Shown: positions 49,532-63,547 of the stretch, piece after piece | How positions within the stretch are numbered: position 1 is the first letter of the stretch | How the letters are laid out: every line of letters starts with the position of its first letter | NCBI RefSeq assembly: GCF_000346465.2 | Contig: NC_034014.1 | Span: forward strand, 22,082,522 to 22,146,521 | DNA from: Prunus persica | Lineage: Eukaryota > Streptophyta > Magnoliopsida > Rosales > Rosaceae | DNA: 64,000 nt | Reading direction: 5' to 3' | The notes under the pieces: model-generated | The model's database searches: none | Told to the model about the DNA's origin: nothing | What the model saw: only the letters and a program-made list of their open reading frames with translations | Made by a program: the position numbers and the translations under genes

Positions 49532-51054
49532 TATCTGTCTGGAATTTGCCTCGTCTATTTTTCTCCTAGCTTTTGGAGAAAGCTTTTTATTGTGTGTATC
49601 ATGCTCTACTTGTTGAATGTAATCAATCATATAGATTTTCTTTTCCTTCTCATGTATCATTCAAACAAAGTTATGTCAATATTTACACACGTCAAATCGT
49701 GTTTTAATTTCTCTTTGTGGATCTCGAAGAGTTCCAAGTGTTAATAATGCAATTCATAGACAATATTGTTTCAGGTATGGAGTCAGCTTCCTAACAAGAT
49801 CAAGATTTACTCACTCTCTCAATGATGTACCTGCTGCCTCGAAGAAGGCACACATGTGCATTATGCGAAAGACCTAATAAGTTTTCCTTTTTGGTAAATA
49901 GAAGTTGAAACTTCTAAGAAAACTATCCAACAGAGTATCTGAAGAAAACCAAGCAAGCAACTAACAGAAACAGAGGCTCATTATTATGTTAATCTCATGC
50001 TTTGTAATGGTATGGCCAACAATTAGTTCATGAAAAATATTCTGTATGAAGAACAAAAGTCCAAATATCTTATGATCAATGAAGGATTGGAGAGACTTGC
50101 CCTTTGATAAAAAAAAGAAACTAATAAAGGTCAAAATAACATAACATGTCAAATATTTGCAAGAGAACATTGGATTGTATACATTGTTGTAAAGAAGATT
50201 CAGATCCTCTCTTTTCCCTGGTTGTGAAATTTATCCATCGAATCTTGAGTGAAGGACCTCACGGTAGTTGTGCAAGCATTGAAATCTTGGTTTTACTTTG
50301 CTTATACATTGTAGCATCACAATATTTCGAACTCTTCTAACTGGTTCTTATACTTGCAATATGCCAATATGAAGACACTTTTAGAAAATATAAAATGTTA
50401 ATTTAGTTCTCGCCGCGATGTGAAAAGATTATGAGTAATGCTAGAGGCACCATATTTTCATACGATTTATAAATTTCCTTGCCCATGACGTGCATTAGGC
50501 CTGTCAATCTCTAGCCTATCTCTATGGAAGATTGGGTTAGCTAAGCTAGAGCTCTCGTATGAGTTATGGCGTGCAAGTACACGTACAGCTAATATTGGTC
50601 ATTTATGATGTAGAATTCCGATCAAAAGGAAGAAGCTTGAGCCAAACCATTCAAATATGACCCCATAACCATAAGGTTGTTATCCCATAATTAATTAATA
50701 TGCAAGGATTAAGCTCTATATAGCTGGTGTTCTTATCCATCCGTACATGAAAATATCAAAACACAGATTAAGCTGCTGCAGCCTCACATCACAACAAATG
50801 GCTGGTATCTTTCTTATTCATGAGCATGTGGGGTTGTCTATGCACTTCAGAAAACTGAAACATGTAATGAACGGCCACCATGAATATATGTGATACGTAC
50901 AGTGTACTCAGATTTGCACAATATTCTGGTTTTTTCTTTCTTTTTCGTATGATGTTAGAATCAATGCCCCAGCGAAATACATGATAGGTATTGATCTTAC
51001 TGAACCAAGTGGGTGCAATGCAACAAGCAAATACAACATTATTGGTTATATTAA

Positions 51055-51349
51055 GGTCCGTTGGATAACCATTTCAATTTTAGTTCAGGGTTTAGGCAAA
51101 GAGAGTGAGAATGGGAGTGAAGATGAGATTGAGAGAGAGGATAAGAGGGGAGGATGGGAGGGAAGAGTAACAAAAGTGAAAACAATTTCAAAGAGATTTT
51201 GTTTTTACTTTTGTCACTCCTCATTCCCATCCTCCCCTCTCATTTTCCCTCTCAATTCCGTCTTCTCTCATTCTCACTTCCATTCTCCCTTTTTTTTTCG
51301 TCTATGCTCTAGCACAAAAACTAAAATTGAAATGGTTATCAAACGGGCT
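51055..51349. mobile_element. Fold-back MITE
   Basis: Outer arms start GGTCCGTTGGATAACC at 51055 and end GGTTATCAAACGGGCT at 51349, and match as inverted repeats for about 30 bases. The inner parts also pair: a GAGAATGGGAGTG / GGATGGGAGGG purine-rich half against a CCCATCCTCCCC / CTCATTCTCACTTCC pyrimidine-rich half. Nearly the whole element folds into one hairpin. No target-site duplication was resolved. Confidence 0.78.
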
Positions 51350-53697
51350 TGTGGGTTTGCTCTTCTATGCAATTCCTCAGTTGTCATTCTAATATGATAG
51401 GTTTACATAAGCACGCAACTCTAACATGTTATGTAACGTGCTTTTGTTTGATAACATAAGTCTGACAAGAGAGCATTATCTAGTACTACTACACATGTAT
51501 GTGTATTGGCACTAATCAATTATTAAGTTAATACGACACTAACAACTCGTTAGAACCCACTTCACATATTCCCATGATTCAATCCCTTCATTTTAGGTCT
51601 TTTATTCATATGTCATTTCAAATCGAAAATCTAGCACGCCACAATGTATATCCACATATACATATATGGTTCCAAGCTTTCCTTTAATGTTTGTCATTAG
51701 AAGCCTATTAGATAATGCTTAACGTTGTTGGTTAGTCAAATCTGGCCACCCCAAATACCAGCAAAAATAAAATATATCACAAGGCTGTTGGGCCACCTAA
51801 AGCCGAAGGATCAAATTATGGAACGAACATCAAACCATATTTGATGTGAGTTGCTTTGAATTATCAGGAGAATCCGTATGCTATTTCAATTATCATTGCA
51901 TTATTAGCGTAGCTCAGGTCCAAAAGCTTAAAGAACACTTGTTTTGGCATCAACTAGAATGACTTCGACGAAGAGAAAAGACTGTGGTCGACTTGATTAG
52001 AAAACTTGACATTATTGTAATAGAGATCTCAGGAGTTTCAGAGCTGGCAATTCCTTTCATCTGAATGTCATTTTAATCTATGTAGTGGACTTGTAATGTG
52101 TTTAAAATCCCTTTATTAGTAAGAAATTTAAAATTATAACATTTTCAAAATTCACAAAAAAAATTAAAATTAAACACAAGAAAGCAACTCCAAAGAAAAT
52201 ACAAACATATTTCTGAGGTTTAGTTGCATAATAAGTGGTTCTAAAAGATCAAAATCTTTATGCCCCCTTGTATTTTCCATTTCCTTTCCTCTTTCTGTTA
52301 AATGATAAAATAAATTAATGCTCATAGTGTATGAGGGCCCTATGAACCCGAGTGGATAAGGCGTGCTTAATGCAAACTCACACGCTACCTAGCGTAGATT
52401 TCACTAAATCAATCTTGCTCACTTCACTTAGCTTAATCTCCATCACAAAACAATCACTTTAATACTCTGCTTAGTTACAAGCTCTTCCTACAAGACTTGG
52501 CAAATTAATGCACTCTTTCATCATAGACCAATCATCTTTCACGCATCAGCATAGGTGAAATGTCAACAATCTGATAGCCCACAATTATTAGATAGCCCAA
52601 GAGGTCCTGGCCCATGGTGTTCTTGTTCTATACATTGAAAAGGACCATAATCATGTCTCAGAAGAGTCTTTCTCAGTTTATTTGTATTTTAATCGCTCAT
52701 TCATGGGCGTAGATGATTTTCAACCATTAATGTCTTGTGAGATTTGTTGGGATCAAGGGCTGATATCCAACAATGTATGAACGACTATTCCTAACACCTC
52801 TTAAAGCATCTCTCATTTTTGTTTTGTTGGTGTAAATGTAAACTAGTGAACAAATTAACGTGGTTTACATGTTCTGGATACTCTTTTTCATTATTGCATT
52901 TCATTTTCAAGAGTTTGAAAGTAGGTCCTAGTTGCTTGAATGCACGAGGGGCATACCAACTCTGCTGCACTTCATATGGAAATTAATTAAGATAGCACCA
53001 TCAAAATTCAAAAGGTTAATCTTCATCTTGTGAAGCCACATGAGATATATCTAATATTTTGTTTATAAGTGATAAGGTTGACTGACAGCTGCTTTTGGAA
53101 AACGCTCATCCATAATTCTGGTAAACACACGCTCAACATAATATTCTAGGACTTGAGAGTTGAGAAACCATATCCTTTTGATTTTTTAAGGTGTTAAAAT
53201 TAGGGCAAGTCGTAATTTGTACAACTCATGGAGCACAAACAAATCCCTTTTTTTTTTTCTCGTCGTCGTTGGAATTATTATGAATTTTATTAGGTTTTGA
53301 ACTTTAATTCAAGCGACATGAGATGAAATATAATCAATGATAAATCTTAAGTTCAATTATTTATATATAAGTACAAAGAAAAAACCAATAATATTAGGGT
53401 TCGAGAAAGTCAGTTTTTTCTGCTAAAATATTTTCAATGGGTGAACAACCAATTGTGGGCTAATTGTACAACTCAATTTTGAAAGAATCATTAACCATCA
53501 ATTTTGAAAATTTTGAGATCTCTCTTTTAGATCTTTTAAATATAATGATTGCAGCCCAGCCTCAGCCTATACAATAACTATGTTCTCCTCCAAATAAAGC
53601 TTATGCTGAATTTGATATTTGGCAGATGAGGAATTAATTTCTGCAGCTCTACCACTCATTCCTTCTGATACAACATGAACAACACCTCATGATTCTG

Positions 53698-53728
<31 letters not shown>

Positions 53729-54218
53729 TTGTGGTCAACAACATTAAATTCTAGAAAATATTATTTGTAATCTATGTTATTTATGTTGAAGAATATGAAG
53801 CCATATATCGGGAACTTGATCAAATACATATAGTGAATGATTCCATTACTATTGACATCTAGGCCTTTTATATAAAACTCCACACATGCTGAATATCCAA
53901 GTTGTTAAGTTGCAGACAGTTACAATGTTGTTAGTAGTAGGTTGTGGGTTCGTTTTTCTGAAATCTTAACATAGTATTAGAGTGGGCCGATTAACTGGGC
54001 CTAAATGAACCTCGAAAAAAAAAATTGAAGCAAACCCATTCTGAATTGAAGAATAATATGGTCTACCATATATAATAACCAATTATAGAGATTTTTCAGC
54101 TGATTGTGTTGTCTCATCAACATTCTCCTCAAACTATGTTCTCTACAATTCATACCTTTTCTTAGGGAATGGAGATTACAATTAAGTTTTGAACGTAATT
54201 TTTAGATAAACTCATAAG

Positions 54219-54616
54219 AGCACTTCCACCGCTTGGGTTTTACCCAGGCAGGAGGGGGCCCAAGGGCCAAAATCCAACACCTTCGCGCTAAGTTCAGCCC
54301 GGGCAAGGGGTGGGTTCCACGAGCCCTAGCAAACCCAGGGGCAAGAGAAGCTCGAGCTGCTGCTTGGGCAAAATGCTGACGTCAGCAACAAAAAATAAAG
54401 AAAAAAAAACCAACAATTTCAGAATTTCTTATTATTATAAATACATAGTCATATTTTTTACTTCCCACACCAAAAACTCTATATAAATTCATCTCCTCAT
54501 ATCTCATGTGAATAGTAATTGCCCTTGCCTTAACCCATAGGGGTGGAAACAAAATTGCAATGGGTCACCATTCACATGAATAGTGACAGCCCTTGCCCAT
54601 AAGGGTAGAAGTGCTC
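54219..54616. mobile_element. Harbinger-like MITE with TAA target-site duplication
   Basis: Terminal inverted repeats GAGCACTTCCACC (54219) and GGTAGAAGTGCTC (ending 54616), flanked on both sides by TAA (54216-54218 and 54617-54619). The 398-bp body is GC-rich on the left (ACCCAGGCAGGAGGGGGCCC) and carries GTGAATAGTAA / TGAATAGTGACAG repeats on the right. It has no coding capacity. Confidence 0.75.
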
Positions 54617-56956
54617 TAATAGCAAGTTTAGGGGGATGAGAGGTTATCCCATTCTAAGGTCAGGGTATACCAAGGCCTCTTTGAGGATTTACAGATGGGG
54701 TCTTAGCTCCTTTTTGATTTTTACAGATTACCCACGAAGATGAATTGTTGACAGTAAGACTCAAACTTAGGCCTTCATAGTGAAGAGAACAATCCTTGCC
54801 AATTTAACTAACCCTAATGGGCTGTAAATGATATATTTTAATTGTTGCAACCTATATATGTTAATTTTGTATTATTTTGACTGAATTGATGTGATATAAA
54901 AGAAAAGTATTAGATTCCAAAACTCTTTTTTTTTTTCATTTAAATTTGCTCAAATTAAATCCCAAAAGCCAAAATAAACATATAATAAGCTAGGAACTTA
55001 GATGTTGGACCCCCAACAAAGCCTTCTAATGTTGCAAGAGGAAAAGTGATTCATTTGTCTTGTAGTGCCACATTTCTCCTTCCACTCATATACGTCAGTC
55101 TCAGTTGGGCCCCACATTTCTAAAGCCTTCATTTCTATTCTGACACCAAATATAATCCCGAAGCCGACAACAACGTGGTTGGCGTTGGATCCGCCACGTG
55201 TCAATCAAATCTCCAGGATCGCCATTGTGCTCTATGAAGCCAGTTGTCCATTTTGTGCACGTGCCAAATAGCTTTAGTAAGTTCTTCTATTGCGTAGGGT
55301 GGAGTGTAAGAATTCTTCCTGAAAGAGATATAAATTTGATATGATTTGCTTTGTTTCGATTTAGAAACTCTTGTTAGAAGTACACTAGCGCGTACTAATT
55401 GTGATCGTTGATACATTTTAAGTTTTACATGTATCAATGATTAAGACTAATATAGATATGTACTCAAAATCGATGTAATTTCTTCTTATAAAGTTTAAAC
55501 GCTTCATCATTGAAGCTAAAAATCATCACAATTATAAGTATAGTGTTAAGAAGAATGATATGATAGCCGATACAAGTTAGTACGAGTTAATTCTAATCAT
55601 TAATTCACTCTAACTTCTACATATATTAACAATCAAGATTAAAACATGTGCGAGTGCGCGGTTGATCTTAGCACTTCTCATAGGGTTGCAAATGCTTCAT
55701 TATTGAAGCTAAAAATCATCGCAGCTATATGATGACAAATGTTAGAGATTTTTAGCTTCGAATGACAAAATATTACCTCCAATAATATAAACAAGTTTGG
55801 AAATACCTTGAAAAGCAAACAATAACCAATTAAAATGGTGTTTAATAATAACAAAAATCCCAGCCTGTAAAGTGAGGGCCACATCATTGGGTCCATTCCA
55901 TGCTTGAACTACTGGCCAGTCAGCAATTCCATATCAATCAATTTGTATTGGCTGTATTATATATAGGCTGATATATACATAAAAAGGATGAACTTTTGAT
56001 TGGATGGCTTCAAGTTCAGGGATTGTTGCCCGACGGCTACTATGCCATACACTCAACAGTGATGGCCCTGATGGCCTCTATGTCTTCTGGAGTTTGGTGC
56101 AAGTAAAATTCATCCCAATATTCCACACATTCCATAGTCCCGTAAAATCACAATCACCAACCTTACTATTCTTTTGGAATGTCATGGCATGGATGAATGA
56201 GTTTGGCATCATTTGCATCCACACAAACCAAGGTTCACGTTATTATTTGGATGCATTTGCATAATAAAATTGCAGAACTATCACAATACCAAACAAATAA
56301 TCTGCAAGTTAACACTTATCCATTATCGTATGTCGACGCATATCAACCACGTAGGTAATCGTCGATGCTATTTCCTGATTTTATTTGTGAGAGTATAAAG
56401 ACTAGCTATGTTAACTAGTTTATGTTGATAACTTTCCTTAGAATGATATAACAATTAATTCATATACAAGTCTCATTTAGATCTAATAGTAGAGTTAATA
56501 AGATTCTACTATGTCAAGAGTTCGATTCTCTTTCATTGTAGCGGACCAAAAAATAGTAAGGTAGGATCGCTGAGGAGTATGCCACCCCACACAATAGTTA
56601 GTCCAATTGGAATAATTTCTGTAGTAGTAGAAAGATTAATAAGATGAAGAAAAGGATCATAGTTAATTAAAGGGGGAGATTAAGAAAGAAGAAGCGCGAA
56701 AGAAGAATACAAACTGTTGGGTAGGGCCTAATTGAAAGCTTGCCATTAGCTGGATGGAAAGCAAAGTTGTGATGGAACTTTCCAATAGGAAGCAACAGTC
56801 GTAATCACTAATCTTTCCTCAGTCTCCCAACTCTATGTGTGTGTGTGTGTGTATATATATAACAGCCCACAACAAGCCTCTCATCATCTAAAATCTCATC
56901 GATATTATTAATTCCTTTTAATCACAAAGTAGTCTGATTTTGTGCTAAAAATTATT

Positions 56957-58268
56957 ATGGCCCTATATCCCTCTTTGAGAAGCCTCATTGCTTCTCTCTG
57001 CTTTTGTTTTCTTGCTTTTTCTCTCTCAGCTTTTGGACGACCAGCCACTTTTCTGCAAGACTTCCAAGTCACATGGTCTGATTCTCACATCAGGCAGATC
57101 GATGGAGGGAGGGCCATCCAACTCATTCTTGACCAAAATTCTGGTAAATATATGTATATAAAATCGTGGGGTCAACTTATTATATTTAGTAATGGTTTAA
57201 AAAAAGAAGTTTGGTTCAATTGGGTTGTCCTCACAAAGCATGACAAAACAATGAGTGGTTTCTAAATTCTAACATTTGAGATTTGGCTGTTAAACTTGAT
57301 GCATTTCAGGATGTGGGTTTGCCTCCAAACGCAAGTACTTGTTTGGGCGTGTGAGCATGAAGATCAAGCTCATCCCTGGAGATTCTGCTGGAACTGTCAC
57401 TGCTTTCTATGTAACTTCACAGATTAAAAAAAACCCACAATGATATTTGGGTTTCTTGGTTTTTTGGGAATTAATATTTGCTTTGGATTGGTTTTTGTTT
57501 GGCAGATGAACTCAAACACAGACGCAGTGCGTGATGAGGTAGACTTTGAGTTCTTGGGGAACCGGACTGGGCAGCCTTATACAGTCCAAACCAATATATA
57601 TGCTCATGGGAAGGGTAATAGGGAGCAAAGGGTCAACCTCTGGTTTGACCCTGCTGCAGATTTCCACACTTACACAATACTCTGGAACCATCACCATATT
57701 GTGTAAGCTAACAAGACCATTAACCATGAACAATATTTTTATCTTTCAGACATGTTTAGGCAAGAGAAAATTACTCCATTAGACATAATAATATTGGTTT
57801 TTTATTTTTATTTTTTATTATAATAACTGTTTTGAATTTGGTGTAATTTGGTGTCAACGTGATTGTTGGTGGTGCAGTTTCTATGTGGATGATGTGCCTA
57901 TAAGGGTGTACAAGAACAATGAAGCCAGAGGAGTTCCATACCCCAAGCTCCAACCCATGGGGGTCTTTTCAACATTGTGGGAAGCTGATGATTGGGCTAC
58001 AAGAGGAGGGCTTGAGAAGATAAACTGGAGCAAAGCTCCTTTCTTTTCTTACTACAAGGATTTTGATATTGAGGGGTGCTCTGTGCCAGGACCAGCCAAC
58101 TGTGCCTCAAGCGCCACTAACTGGTGGGAAGGGACTGCCTACCAAGCACTCAATGCCCTTGAATATAGAAGATACAGGTGGGTTCGTATCAACCACATGA
58201 TCTACGATTACTGCACCGATAAATCCCGGTACCCGGTAGCCCCACCGGAGTGTCTCGCGGGCTTCTAA
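56957..58268 (+). CDS. XTH6: Xyloglucan endotransglucosylase/hydrolase, XTH6/7 type
   Basis: Four exons (56957-57143, 57310-57410, 57506-57702, 57878-58268) encode 291 aa. A signal peptide ([18 protein letters not shown]...) sends it to the cell wall, where it cuts and rejoins xyloglucan. The GH16 active-site motif is [10 protein letters not shown] (nucleophile and acid Glu in EVDFE), followed directly by the usual N-glycosylation site [31 protein letters not shown] and [14 protein letters not shown] show the fold. The C-terminal XET domain holds conserved Cys pairs ([14 protein letters not shown] ... PPEC). Exon phases fit. The family usually has DEIDFEFLG, so Val replaces Ile, as in some members. 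XTH6 and XTH7 are close paralogues; synteny supports either. Confidence 0.96.
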
Positions 58269-59932
58269 ATCAGACCCAATTATACCGAACAATCCATGTC
58301 GGTGGTACGTACATATATGTGTTTGGGAATATGGAAAAATCTTTTGTGTGTATGTATATGTGGATGAAGTCTTAAGTCTTTTAGAAGTGAGCAAATGTCA
58401 ATTTCTACTTGTTGTATGTGTCTGTACCCAGCTCGCATTATTGTACCAATAAGGCTCCTGCGTTATTGTGAAAAGGATATGTCTTTTAAATCCATTATCA
58501 GTTTTCAAATGTGAATCAAAAATCTGTGCTTATTTTCAACTGTTAAAAGGACGAAATTTGGTCCATTCTGACACGAGCCAAGAAAGAAATTGTGGAAACA
58601 AACAGGGGTTGATTTGATTTAGTAGTACTACTGTACCAGACTGAGCTGAACTAAATATGTAACATATGGTCCTATGATATATACTTCGTTTGTTCTCTAG
58701 ATATCTTTAGAGCAGTGTCGAGCTTAGTGGTGCAGTGTGATGATCATGACCGTTAATGTATTGGGAGTTCCATATACATTAATAGTCGGTGCATTTGGAG
58801 CTTAATCGACTCACCATAGCATTCTTTATGGCTTTAACTTTCTAAGGAGAGTAAGTGCATGACCTATTCGTCCCTGAAATAGTGAAATGGTTCTTCAAGT
58901 GGGGCTCATTAGGTAGCTAGCAAAAGCCATAAATACCACAAAGATGGTCCCATGGTGAGTAAGGGTCAAAGTCAGTTGTTGCATGCACGCATGACTCCAA
59001 AACATGTCACTCCAACCAGCGGGCCATTAGAAGTTGAATCACTTACACTCACAACAATGAATAATCCACCAATATCCATTTGGGTGATCTCCATATAGTC
59101 AATCAACAAAAAAAGTTCAAATCCAACATGAAGAAAGCAAAATTGACAAATTGAAAACAGCAGGGCAAAGCATCCAACTGCATCGAGCTCTTACAACATA
59201 AAGTGTAGAACCCGCAAGCAAACAATCAATAGGTCGCTGAATTTTTCTTGCCTACAACTGGTTGTATATGTTGAATCGAAAGAAATCGCAACATTTTCAT
59301 AATGATGTGGGGAGGCCTAAATAACAAGGGACCCCAAATCCCAACCAGATCGATAATGGGCATTCAAATGAGGGGCCATTCTGTGATAATTGATAATTGA
59401 GGGATTAAAAAGTTTGTTTGGAATGGCACATCTTCTCTGACTTGGTTGGTTAGTACTAGTAGCATGGATTAGGACCACCACAAGAAGAATAGTGCAAATG
59501 TACCTCAACAAAACGTGGTTTGCTGCATTCCATAGAGAGGCAACCTGATGGTCTACCTGTTGGTATCAATTTAAAGTTGCTTAGACACAAGGCATATACA
59601 AACAGCCGACAATATATGAATGCTTTGGCAACCAAACAAAAAGAAAAATGTTCATTTGGTATAGAGGGTAAGTAAAGTTACTCTTTTGGTTTCAAGTGAA
59701 CAGGCACAATGGATAAGGTTTAGACAGAGTATTATGCATAGAAAACAACTATTTAGCATTTGATAAGTCATCTTGTTCGATATACACAAAGTAAAATACA
59801 ATTTTCCGAGTTTTGGTCTTCACATTTCCACAGTGGTACAAATTTACCATAAAGAATTAACAGCCTTTGGACTTCAAGGACGTGCAGAAGAAATGAGGAA
59901 ATCAAATTATTAGAAGGTATAGAAGACCTAGC
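58269..59932. other. Intergenic between XTH and FANCL
   Basis: The XTH 3' UTR lies at the left and the FANCL 3' UTR (convergent, minus) at the right. I see no gene. Confidence 0.5.
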
Positions 59933-62900
59933 TTACTTCTTCATGCTGTCAATTTTCACCGCAACTGGTTCTGAGCAGTATGGACAACTTCCAAATAGAA
60001 CATCAAATGACCTGTAATGAAAGTACACATAAATATCATACCTCAAGTATCCATAAAAGGAAGCCTACGTTTACCACTGTAGGTTATGCATTCACATGGC
60101 CGACAGATGTGGCCCAAATAATTCTTAATGTCAAACTGTTCTGATGATTAAAATAATTGTTGTGGTCCTGATAGTTCCCATTTTCTGCTTGTATATAATT
60201 GCTGTGCCTCATAGTGAAATGCTTTAATAAAAGATTTCAACTGGACAAGTGCATGTATTCTTTTTTATCATATTAAAGTTAAAATGCACACTACATTATT
60301 GAAATATGCCATATTTAATCTCAACCCACAGTTTCTGTTACAAAATATTACTAAAGACAACTAAGGCTACATTCATGCATAAACCAGCAGAAGTTAACTG
60401 TGATACAAGAAGCTTAACATACTGCCTTGTTGTGGTGATAGAACGCAACCAGTCCACAAGACATATGCTATGGAAAGCCCTTTTGCAACTGGTATTGTCG
60501 CATGTATAGTCAGTCCCAGTTCCACTCTTATGTCTGAGCTCTTCATCTACATTAACATTGCTAAAATCAACGACTGAAAAACTTAGTAAACATCTAAGAA
60601 TGTATGTAGAGGATTACCAATTGGAAGACTCTGAGCATAACAAATTCCGCATTCAACTTGCTGCTCATTCTTCTGGACATCAGGGGGAATTGGCAGTTGA
60701 GTCTCCAAAAGACATTTAAGATTTTCTAGAAATTGTTTGTCTTTTATCCTGGGCAATCACACAAAAGATATATCACTCAGTCCTTTTCTCTCTCTCTCTC
60801 TCCCCCAATAACAAACTTATCCCTATTCTAGAAATTTTATTTTTGATTCCCAACCTTTAACCGAGGTTGATGTAGAGTTCATTAAAGAAAAGCCAGGTGT
60901 CATCAAAATTAAGCGCACAAATAGACAAATATATTCATGAAAAAAGATGATTTGGCGGTAACACAGCCAGAAAATTCCTATTTGGATTACTTTTAAATAC
61001 AAGTACCAAAGAATACAGATTGAAATACAAGGAAGGGATGCAATGTTATACCATCTTTTGCTATTTCTTCGCCATCTATTTCTCAACAAGTTCACAATTG
61101 GACCTGAACCAATAAAACGACATCTAACACAACTTGATATTTTCATTGAATGAAGAGCAAAAGCTAGACGGTAGTAGCTCTAGTAACTTGTTTGAGATGG
61201 AATCTCACTCTGGTAAAGATCTAGGATCAAAGGCATTAATAGACAACACAATGAAGCAATCATTTCCTGTGAAACAAAAATCTCGAAAGACTTAACACCG
61301 ACAAACAGAAGGGAGAAGAGTTATCAATACTTATGAAGAAGAAGCTTCACCCATATTGATCTGGCGATAGGATACAGCAGGAGATGCTTGTTTAGGATCA
61401 ACAACCCAAAGGGACCTGTCAATATCATCCAAAGTAGACCAAAATGCCTGAAGCTTCTCCAGATGCTGGATACAAGAATAAGTTATTGATAGCTTTTAGC
61501 AAAGATAAGAACACAAGAAAACAACTTGACAATTAAGATAGATGAAGGCTATAAGTGGCAACTAGAATCAACTAATGCAACATCTCTCAAATGTATTTTG
61601 AAGGGAAAAAAATGAATACCTTTTTAAACTGCTGCACCACATCTTTCAATCTTGAGTGTGTTGACCATTTTAAATCAAACATATATGGTACATCCTGAGA
61701 GATAAGCTTAAATCTTATTTATGCCTCAAATGGAAAACTTAACAATGCAAAAGATTAGAGAAGACATACTGCTGAAATTGAAGGAGGGCATTTAGGATGG
61801 GTTTTATCCAATTGAATCTCAATAATACGCATTCTCCCCTTGCCATCTCTGGTAATCAGATTTACAAAAGATTGAGCCCACTACATGATTAAGACAGTAT
61901 AAACATGTGCAAAATGGCGGAAAAGAATGCCAAAAAGTTTATAAAAAAATGAAGAATGGCAGAAACTCATATTGCATGGCCAAAAAAGGAAATTTTACCA
62001 AACAACTGATTGCAATAACAGCCTAAATGTTCAGGAAGATTTTTTTGCTAAACAACATGGTGTTAAAAGAAAATTCCAAGGATAACCTAAGATAACACTA
62101 TTGTATTAAACGATCTACTCTGAAAAGTGTTAGAAGTTCAAATCTGATTCTTGGAAAATTAAACTTTTCTTATCATAACTTTAGGGTTTAATACTCCACA
62201 AGCACCCAGGATAAACATTTTAGAATTTCCTTGGTACTTCCTTGATATATAAAATTTAATCTACTGATGAGAATTAAGGATTAAGAAAAACACAGTTCTG
62301 AACTCAGTAACCCTTTGACCAAAAAATAGAACTCGGCAACCCAAGAAATAATATCCAACACAACACATGCCTTCAGATAAAGCATGTTTACTCTACTTCA
62401 CACTAACCAGATTGCTCGTCCACGACACAAATACAATCTTGAAACTTTTAATAAGTTGATAATTGCATGACATGTTTACAGCATTAAATATTTATTGGGA
62501 CACAAGACAAAAGATGTTTGGCAGCACTATTTCATTTCTCACAACTAAATATCTCCACTTCCTTCTTATATTGAAATCACTATAACTAATCTGGCACACA
62601 AAAAACCAGATATCCTTGGCCCGTGTAGAGAAATTCTCAGCATATTCGAAGAACCAAAGAATTCTTTTTCCTTTTTATCAAATGCAAAATGAATAAGAAA
62701 ACAATAGTGATTGGATACTAAATGGGAACAAGAATATCTTACAAGATCCGAAAGCTGAGAGATGTTAGATCTCCACCGAACCTCACCAGATGCTCCCATC
62801 CAACCTCCTCTATCTACATTCACATGATGACCAAGTCAATGATCAGCAGCAATGAAGGTTCTTATGTTACCAAATGTCATAGAAAATCCAAAGACATTAA

Positions 62901-63547
62901 TAACTAACAACTTTCACAAATGCTTTTAATCGTATACTGAAACAATTCTACAAGCCTTCACATCAGTTTGCTTGTATGGTGTTAGAGCATCAGGATACAG
63001 GTTCATGTGAGAAAATAATTAGCAACTGCTGCATTCAGAATCTTAAACAGGTTCTTATTCATACCTCTGGCGTTTTCCTAATTTCAATGGGAAATAAAAT
63101 CATGAGTGAATTAAAGGAAATAACAATTGAAGCAATATTGTGTAGCTGGCCTCTCCGAACCCAGCCTTGTTCAGGAAGGAAAGGTGAGCCCTTCACAATG
63201 GGGATTCATAGAATTTGTACTCAACATAAAAATATATTATTTTACACAAAATAGTTGTGGTGAACGATCCATGAGTTCAAAGGCATAGATTTTCACTAAC
63301 CCAAAAACATTTTAAAATTTACTTTTGGTCCTTAGAATGAGCATTTAGCACCCATAATATTTTAGACTCCTGAAAGATTTAAAACATAAATACTTCAAAA
63401 TGCTAGACCAGATGTGATAACCCTGCAGTATAAAATGATACTTAGTTCCAGGAAACTGGTGTTTGTGTGGCAAAAGATAATGGGTTCAAATGACTGTCCA
63501 ATCACCTCTGAGTACACTGCACGGTAAAAGGTAGACGCTTCGGCCAT
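59933..63547 (-). CDS. FANCL: FANCL, E3 ubiquitin ligase of the Fanconi anaemia pathway
   Basis: Ten exons on the minus strand (63547-63506, 62813-62743, 61848-61770, 61694-61620, 61465-61351, 61266-61209, 61123-61052, 60748-60618, 60546-60423, 60011-59933) join to 281 aa. Residues 1-30 read MAEASTFYRAVYSE then IEEVGWEHLVRF, followed by the double-RWD/URD region (FRILDGKGRM, HPKCPPSISADVPYMF, LKAFW-type LQAFWSTLDDID). The C-terminal RING/PHD-like domain has CGICYA, CDNTSC, FHSICLVDWL and CPYCSEP, giving C4HC3. FANCL mono-ubiquitinates FANCD2 with UBE2T in DNA crosslink repair. The animal N-terminal ELF domain is absent, as expected for plant FANCL. An upstream non-coding exon or longer start is possible. 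Confidence 0.94.
60785..60806. repeat. Short CT run in a FANCL intron
   Basis: CTCTCTCTCTCTCTCCCCC in the intron between the exons at 60748 and 61052. Too short to carry weight; noted for completeness. Confidence 0.6.

Larger units (their letters stand above)
49532..56956. other. Large gene-poor interval
   Basis: About 7.4 kb without a supported gene. It contains a fold-back MITE (51055-51349), a Harbinger-like MITE (54219-54616) and several tRNA-like SINE fragments (about 52340-52400, 54700-54830, 56470-56560). A GT run lies near 53697 with an adjacent T tract, and a motif TTGAAGCTAAAAATC occurs three times near 55515-55760. The short frames (for example 55065-55271) have no family features. 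The XTH promoter is at the right end, with a GT run then TATATATATAA at about 56852-56862. Confidence 0.5.

Noticed and set aside
55065..55271. Short frame with a hydrophobic start
   Set aside because: No conserved motif, splice partner or promoter supports it.
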